Part shown: piece by piece, positions 58,996 through 64,000 of the stretch
Numbering within the stretch: the stretch's first letter is position 1
Layout: the number at the start of each line of letters is the position of its first letter
Assembly: GCA_027579435.1 (NCBI GenBank)
Contig: JANBPK010001190.1
Span: 205,448-269,447 of the forward strand
DNA: 64,000 bases
Source of the DNA: Candolleomyces eurysporus
Taxonomy: Eukaryota > Basidiomycota > Agaricomycetes > Agaricales > Psathyrellaceae
Reading direction: 5' to 3'
Notes under the pieces: model-generated
Told to the model about the DNA's origin: nothing
The model's database searches: none
The model's input: only the letters and a program-made list of their open reading frames with translations
Program-made: the position numbers and the translations under genes

Positions 58996-61297
58996 ATGCC
59001 TCAAGAAACCGCGAGCAAGAAGTCTAAGGGCAAGCGGCCTGCTAGTGCATCACCGGAGAGGATCGAACTCCCTCCCACGCTTCGAGTAGCACCAAAAATA
59101 ACACTCCGCCGCTCCCGGGCCGTTCGAACCATAGTGGCCTACCCCAGCCTCGGGGACCTTGCCAAGGGTCTCGGGCCCTACCTGAACCCTTCCCTCGAAT
59201 TTGACCTAGACCGTAGCCTTTTCAACCGGCTGACCTCCCTCATCCTGGATGCTCAGCCCCGTTTGGTGCGCGCTTGTTCTTTTTCTTGGCAGCCGCCTTT
59301 GCTAACTTTTCTATACTTCATCAGCAGGCAGCCCTCCTCCATGTCGATACTTGTCGTAACGAAGACCTGCTGGACCTCGCCCTCCACATCTCTTTTCTGT
59401 TCTGGAGGCTATGTCCCCATGAGTTTCAACAGTATCACGGCACCGAAGGCTGGTACTGGCTGAAAGATCAAGTGCCCACCACTCCGTTCGCAGGATTGCA
59501 ATCCACAGGAGAACCCGTACAAGCGGGCGCTCCCACCTTTCCGGACGTCATCCTCCCCAACGCTTCCGACGATGAGAGCGAGCCAGCTGGGGAAGAAGAA
59601 GCCCGTGCCGAGGGCGAGAACCCTGCCGTCCCAGCTACTGGAGCGGCACCAAAGGTAGATGTGGCCCTAATCGAGAGGGATATCGTTGCTCCGGAAGAGA
59701 CCGTTGCCCCTACGGGAGATGAGGACGTCCCCATGCCAGGTACGTTTCNTTTTTCTTTCTTTTCGTATCTTATTTCTTACCGAGGGTCTCCGGACCCTTC
59801 TCCTTTCCTTTGTCAAGCCCCTTCACTAGCCGCCGAACTCTTTCCTCCTGGCGAGGAAGATGAAGGCCCGGAGCCTGCATCCCCCAAAGAGAACCCCTTC
59901 CGTCACGCCGCATCTTCCACTAGCCGCTACCCCACCTGCTCGACCTACGGCGGCGACAAACCGGCCGACTACCGTCATCAGCCTTCCTCATCTTCAACCG
60001 CCTCCCGGTAGACGCCCTCGTGTAGCTCCTGAGCGCAAGAAAGCTCAAAAACACGAAGCCTTCCCTCACGTCGAGCCACCGGGCGTACTACCCGTCTACG
60101 AAATGGGTCCCTTGTTCCTCCAGTCCAGCACCTTGCGCGAGTTGACGCTGCCACTCAATGCAGGCCCGGTTCCTTCCTGGGTAAGTACTTTTCTTTTCGA
60201 TGTCTTTACTTCATCTTATTTTCCTCTCTTCTTTCTTTTCAGGTTCGTCCTCCCTGCGGTCAGTGCGCCTCGCACGGCCTGATATGCACGGGAGGCGACT
60301 TCCTGAATCACATCCGGTGCGATCAGTGCGCCTCTCTCAAACAGACCTGTGGCTTCGACACCCGCATCCCGCGTTTTGCCTCTTTGCAGCAACTCGCATT
60401 CGCAGGTGAAGCCTCCCCTGCCAGTACGTTCTCTTTTCTCTCTTATTTTTACCATGTTAACCTTGCTTTCCTTTTTCAGATATTTCTCAACTCGTCTCCG
60501 ACGTCCTGAACCTGCGGGCCATGGCACAAATCGCTGCCTCTCATGCCGAGGACCTGCAGAAAATGACGAAGGCCAAACTGGAGACCCTCTCCCTCGTGCT
60601 GCAGAGGGTCTACTCTAGTGAGGGTGATGCTGGATTGAGCGGTTATGCCAGGAACGTCGGGGACCTAGAGGAAGTCCTCAAATTCGCCAAGGACATTCCC
60701 CTGGACACCCCCATGCGGTTCCCGGAGCGACTCCACGCCACCATGCAGCAGGCCGGCGAGACGGAGTATAGGTGGCTCACCAATTATCAACGCTCCATCT
60801 ACCACAACCCTCCTCGCGTCATGTCCGAGCCATCCGAAGATCTGGAGAACACCAGCTTTTACGCCGACGAAGACGCGATGGAGGTCGAGCCTTCCCAACA
60901 AGCTCAGCCCGCTCCAGTTCCCGCGCCAGTTCCCGCCGCTGGCCCATCGACCTTCCCTGGCTCCCTCGAAGTACGTGCTTTCTTTTATGATTAATTCTTT
61001 TCGCAGCTAGCTTTCCTTACCGGTTGTAGGCTCAGGCCGCTCCCAACGATCCTGCCGCATCGTCAACGCCGTCTGCTAGCAACCCGACGGGCGACACCAC
61101 TTCCACTGCTCCGGTGCCGGCCCAGATTCCGCAGAACATTCAGGTACGTGTCCGCCCTATTCCTTGAGGGGATCCACATTAAATTGGTTACCCTACTCAA
61201 GAACCAGGCCGACAGCCTTTACACGCTTCTAGCCCCTCACTTCCATCCTCTTCTCCGTGAAGCTGCCGAACGTCGTCGCCGTGGTGAAGGAGCATAG
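58996..61297 (+). CDS. Retroelement-associated protein with Zn2Cys6-like cluster (antisense gene 1)
   Basis: Begins at ATG 58996 (MPQETASKKSKGKRPASASP). Exons include NRLTSLILDAQPRL, LLDLALHISFLFWRLCPHEF, an acidic Ala/Glu-rich linker, RELTLPLNAGPVPSW, a Cys cluster at about 60255-60352 and a helical C-terminal region (RAMAQIAASHAEDLQKMTKA; VGDLEEVLKFAKDIP), ending RRGEGA with TAG at 61295-61297. The Cys cluster is CGQCASHGLIC, ten residues, then CDQCASLKQTC, i.e. CX2CX6CX10CX2CX6C, which fits the Zn2Cys6 spacing, although the usual basic residues are few. Many introns have GTACGT-type donors. It lies between two polypurine-tract-like sites and runs opposite to the gypsy polyprotein. It could instead be a host gene family hitchhiking on the element. 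N at 59749 is intronic. Confidence 0.7.
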
Positions 61298-61676
61298 TTG
61301 GGCCAGGCGTCTTTCCTTTCTTCGGGGTTCAACACCCCTTTCTCTTCATCATTCTTGCAGCACACATCCTTCGGACTTTCTATCTTTTGTAACTTTCTTT
61401 TCCTATATAACTTACTGGTACCAGTTATATAGAGTAGCAGTGTACCAGCTCCTTATAAAATATCCTCTTTTCTTGTGTCTTTTATGAGTGTGATCCTTCA
61501 TGAAATTCCTTAAGTCCCTTCTGAATCACAATGAGAAGCCCTTGTTGACTAAGAGATGAACTATTTCAGTCAAATTAGGGACATAGACTCGCCCTGCCTC
61601 ATACTTTAGTAAGTATAAGACCATAAAAACACGAAAATTTCTTGAAGTCTCAGTTATGACGCAGTAAGCGGCGCCA
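61298..61676. mobile_element. Probable LTR (minus orientation) adjoining polypurine tract 2
   Basis: The segment ends ...AAGCGGCGCCA at 61676, so the minus strand starts TGGCGCCGC right after GGTTTGGGGGAGA. It contains TTATATAG/TTATAAAA-like text and no coding frame. The left boundary is unknown. Confidence 0.4.
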
Positions 61677-61690
61677 TCTCCCCCAAACCA
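61677..61690 (-). other. Polypurine-tract-like site 2
   Basis: TGGTTTGGGGGAGA on the minus strand, identical to 58441-58454, with a GC-rich imperfect palindrome beside it (GCCGTCCCCGGC) just as site 1 has GACTGTCCTCAGTC. Confidence 0.5.
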
Positions 61691-61900
61691 AAATTTAAGC
61701 CGTCCCCGGCTTGAGGCATATAGGAGAAATGAAACAAAATTGCTACAAGCGTGTCGTCATTTACTGGAGCGGCCTGAAACCTAGCCTCCTTCATAAGAGA
61801 GGCGTCAAGTCGCAGAAAAACCACGCTGCTCCAGACCCAACACTCGACCTTTATCTTTCATTATTACCTTACTTTTCAGCACTACCCGCCTTCGTTTACT

Positions 61901-63442
61901 ATGGCGTCCCAACCCCTTATGAACTCCAGCAACATAGCCGATTTCTGGAAGGAACGCCTTGGCGAGATAATCCCGAAATTCTTTCTTATGCCATCGGTCC
62001 CTGTTCTTCACTCGATAAGCCAGAACTCCGCTCTTAACCAGCCCTTAGTAGAGCAGGCCATGAGTCTTCCTTAGGCCTCTCTCGAGCCGCTTCACTTTTC
62101 TGACCTTTACCGTCAAATAGGTTCAAATCTTGACCCACAATCCGACCCTACTCAGCAAACCGGAGGTCGTCGGTCAAGCTATCCGCCAGGACAACCACCT
62201 GAACGACATACATTCGGCCGCTTCGATCCACTCGGTCAACAACCCGTTCCCGAAGGAACTCAGGGTCTCCCTCCAGCGTTTAATTCGCGCCGGGATAAGG
62301 GATTGCGGTGACCAGGTTCGTGCCGTACCACCTTTTTGACCGTCACCCTTATCTTACGCTCCTATTCAGCCGCTTCCGATATGGGCTCAGACCGGCCGAG
62401 AGCTCAGAGACCCTTCTCGAAGCGGGTCCGAGACGCCCCTCGTACTATTCCGACCAAACGAAGCGTGCGTACCTTTCGTGTCCCCCAAACCACTGATACT
62501 GACTCACGCCGTACCAGTATTCGACTTTGGGACAGCTTCCGAACACTCCTTTCAGGCTCCCAGCGTCCACTAGTAACCCACCGGAGTTTCGTCCTTATGG
62601 TGCGGCACCATATTCTTTCGTTCTTTCTTTAATCTTAGAGTTATTTTATTATAGGTCCTACCTTTGACACCGGCATCTTTGCTGAGGAGTACCAGCAGAC
62701 GTCCGTTGCCATCGAGAGTGCCATAGGAGCGACTCACCCGGCGTTAGACCTTTTCTACCAGATGAACTGCCTCAAATCCAACATAGCCAGGATTGACGGC
62801 GAAATTGAAGCCCTTTCTTTCTTACGCCGCGCGAGTGTCATGCAACTCGCGTCCCTCCGTAACCGATACGAGAGCGACTCGCACCTTCCCGATCCTCCCG
62901 CTTCACTTCCCTTCGTCCCTACTCCGACGCCGTCTCCTACGAAGAAGGTTCCTAAGGAAACTAAGGAGAAGGAGACTAAGGAGACTAAGGAGACCCCCAA
63001 GGAGCCGAAAGAGAAGAAACCGAAGCTCACGAAAGCCGAAGCTCCTTCCTCCAAGGTCATAGCCGAGGGATCTTCCAAGGCGAAAGCCAAGGAGACGGTT
63101 CCGAAGACCAGAGCCAAAGCCGCTCGAGAAGCTTCCGAGACGAAAACCCGAGCCAAGACTCAGGCCGCTCCAGCCACCGAGACGACCAAAGGAAAGGGGA
63201 AGCAACGCGCCACCGCCAAACCGAAGGAAGTCGTCGAAAAGAAGGAAATCGTTGAGGAGCCGGTTAAAGAACCGGTGGTAGAGAAGAAGAAGGAGGCTAT
63301 TGAGGAGCCGGCTGAGGAAGAGGGTGAGGCTCTCTCCTGGGGCGATGAAGACATCGAGATGGAGGAGACTGGCGCCGCGGGAGAAGAGGAAATTATTGAG
63401 GAGGAGGAAGAGATGGTCGAAGAGGAAGAGGATTCCGAATAG
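61901..63442 (+). CDS. Retroelement-associated charged protein (antisense gene 2)
   Basis: Starts at ATG 61901 (MASQPLMNSSNIADFWKERL). At least one exon follows at 62121-62313 (LLSKPEVVGQAIRQDNHLND; KELRVSLQRLIRAGIRDCG), probably a short middle exon near 62370-62460, and a long last exon from about 62656 (FDTGIFAEEYQQTSVAIESA; NIARIDGEIEALSFLRRAS). The C-terminal 170 residues are extremely charged: Lys/Glu/Thr repeats (KETKEKETKETKETPKEPKE), Ala/Lys repeats, then an acidic tail ending EEDSE with TAG at 63440-63442. It converges on the gypsy polyprotein, whose stop is only 4 bp away. No known domain was recognised; the helical middle part resembles the arrangement in antisense gene 1. Splicing of 62050-62655 is only partly resolved. 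Confidence 0.65.
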
Positions 63443-63446
63443 GTAT

Positions 63447-64000
63447 TCATTCCTCATCATCGCCACTTTCCGTTTCCCTAATCTTAAGCCACGGCATGGA
63501 TTCGAAGTTATAGTCAACGAATTCCTCGCTACCATCTTCTGTACTTCTAGATAGTTCTTGTATTGCTTCTTCGCTTAAATCAAATCCTGTGTGCTTGTCT
63601 TTTCCAATCTTTATTGACTTTCTTGGATAGTAAGGTATAACTCGAAAGGCGCCAACTTTATTCTGATAAACCGAGCCGTCAAGCTCAGCCAGAATGTAGG
63701 CGCTGCCTTTATTTCGAGTGACGACCACCATAGGTCCTAAATAACGCGGCTTCATCTTCTTGTTAAGACTGGACTCTACAGCGGTGTTTCTCATAAGCAC
63801 AAGGTCACCCCGCTTGAAATTCCAGTCCTTTATCGTTGCCTTATTAGCTTTTGTATACTCTTCGACACGTTTTCTCTTTTCTGCGTCAACCCGTTTCATA
63901 GCTTCTGCAACATGAACTTGATGCTTCGCAAGCGCCTTAGCTCGCGCGGCAATCAAGTCTTCCGTTGCCATCAATCCCGTAGGCGGCTCGACCAACCAAG
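63447..64000 (-). mobile_element. Ty3/gypsy polyprotein, integrase C-terminus (5' part beyond window)
   Basis: The minus-strand frame is open from the window edge to a stop at 63447-63449. It encodes the linker after the integrase core (AKALAKHQVHVAEAMKRVDA; KRVEEYTKANKATI) and the chromatin/DNA-binding module WNFKRGDLVLMRNTAVESSL...MKPRYLGPMVVVTRN...YILAELDGSVYQNKVGAFRV, then an acidic tail. The FKRGDLVLMRN...RYLGP...Y.L.ELDG pattern is typical for the C-terminal domain of gypsy-type integrases. Reverse transcriptase, RNase H and the integrase core must lie to the right of the window. The frame has no stop or N and looks undamaged, so the element may be recent. Confidence 0.9.

Noticed and set aside
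62903..63535. Long minus-strand Leu/Arg/Phe-rich frame opposite antisense gene 2
   Set aside because: It is the mirror image of the Lys/Glu-repeat coding region; its repetitive Leu/Phe composition is what the reverse strand of such repeats gives.

Overview
The window is eukaryotic DNA from a filamentous fungus. Genes are split by many short introns (about 45-70 bp, GT-AG with one GC-AG), codon use is fairly neutral, and the protein families (7-TM basidiomycete membrane protein, Zn2Cys6 regulator, Ty3/gypsy retrotransposon, agaricomycete transposase-like protein) point to an agaricomycete basidiomycete. A Rhizoctonia/Ceratobasidium-type genome is my best guess; this is inference from family composition, not a database match. 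Single N bases sit beside homopolymers throughout. At eight positions in six genes, dropping the N makes the reading frame continuous, so they look like spurious inserted bases.

Layout. 1-11183 (-): 5' and central part of a giant PH-domain, Ser/Pro/Arg-rich, coiled-coil protein running off the left edge. 11389-12005 (+): RING-box protein RBX1/HRT1. 12178-13499 (-): multi-pass membrane protein. 13753-14968 (+): tubulin-folding cofactor C. 15.0-34.4 kb: a rearranged, segmentally duplicated cluster. It holds five apparently complete genes (four -, one +) and several relics of one family of alpha-helical proteins, most with a glycine-rich hydrophobic segment between long helical halves. Mixed in are one intact and two broken copies of an aminoglycoside-phosphotransferase-like kinase, relics of the cofactor C 3' end, an inverted relic of the threonyl-tRNA synthetase start, and a small secreted protein gene. 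34757-37586 (+): cytosolic-type threonyl-tRNA synthetase. 37859-39227 (-): CstF-64/Rna15-type mRNA 3'-end processing factor. 40473-41240 (+): small heat shock protein. 43959-47074 (+): Zn2Cys6 transcription factor. 47367-47718 (-): tiny Cys-rich protein. 48052-50148 (-): membrane-anchored aspartic protease.

From 52 kb onward the sequence is transposon-rich. It has a truncated zinc-finger transposase-like gene, dispersed repeat and LTR-like fragments, then two spliced + strand genes (58996-61297 and 61901-63442). Each is preceded by the same polypurine-tract/LTR-like boundary on the minus strand. A minus-strand Ty3/gypsy integrase C-terminus ends 4 bp from the second gene and runs off the right edge. 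The + strand genes therefore look like antisense accessory genes of gypsy-type elements.

The two most interesting systems are (i) the clustered helical-hairpin family, whose architecture recalls HBL/Nhe/ClyA-type alpha-pore-forming proteins (inference only), and (ii) the retroelement-associated antisense genes, one of which carries a Zn2Cys6-like cluster.
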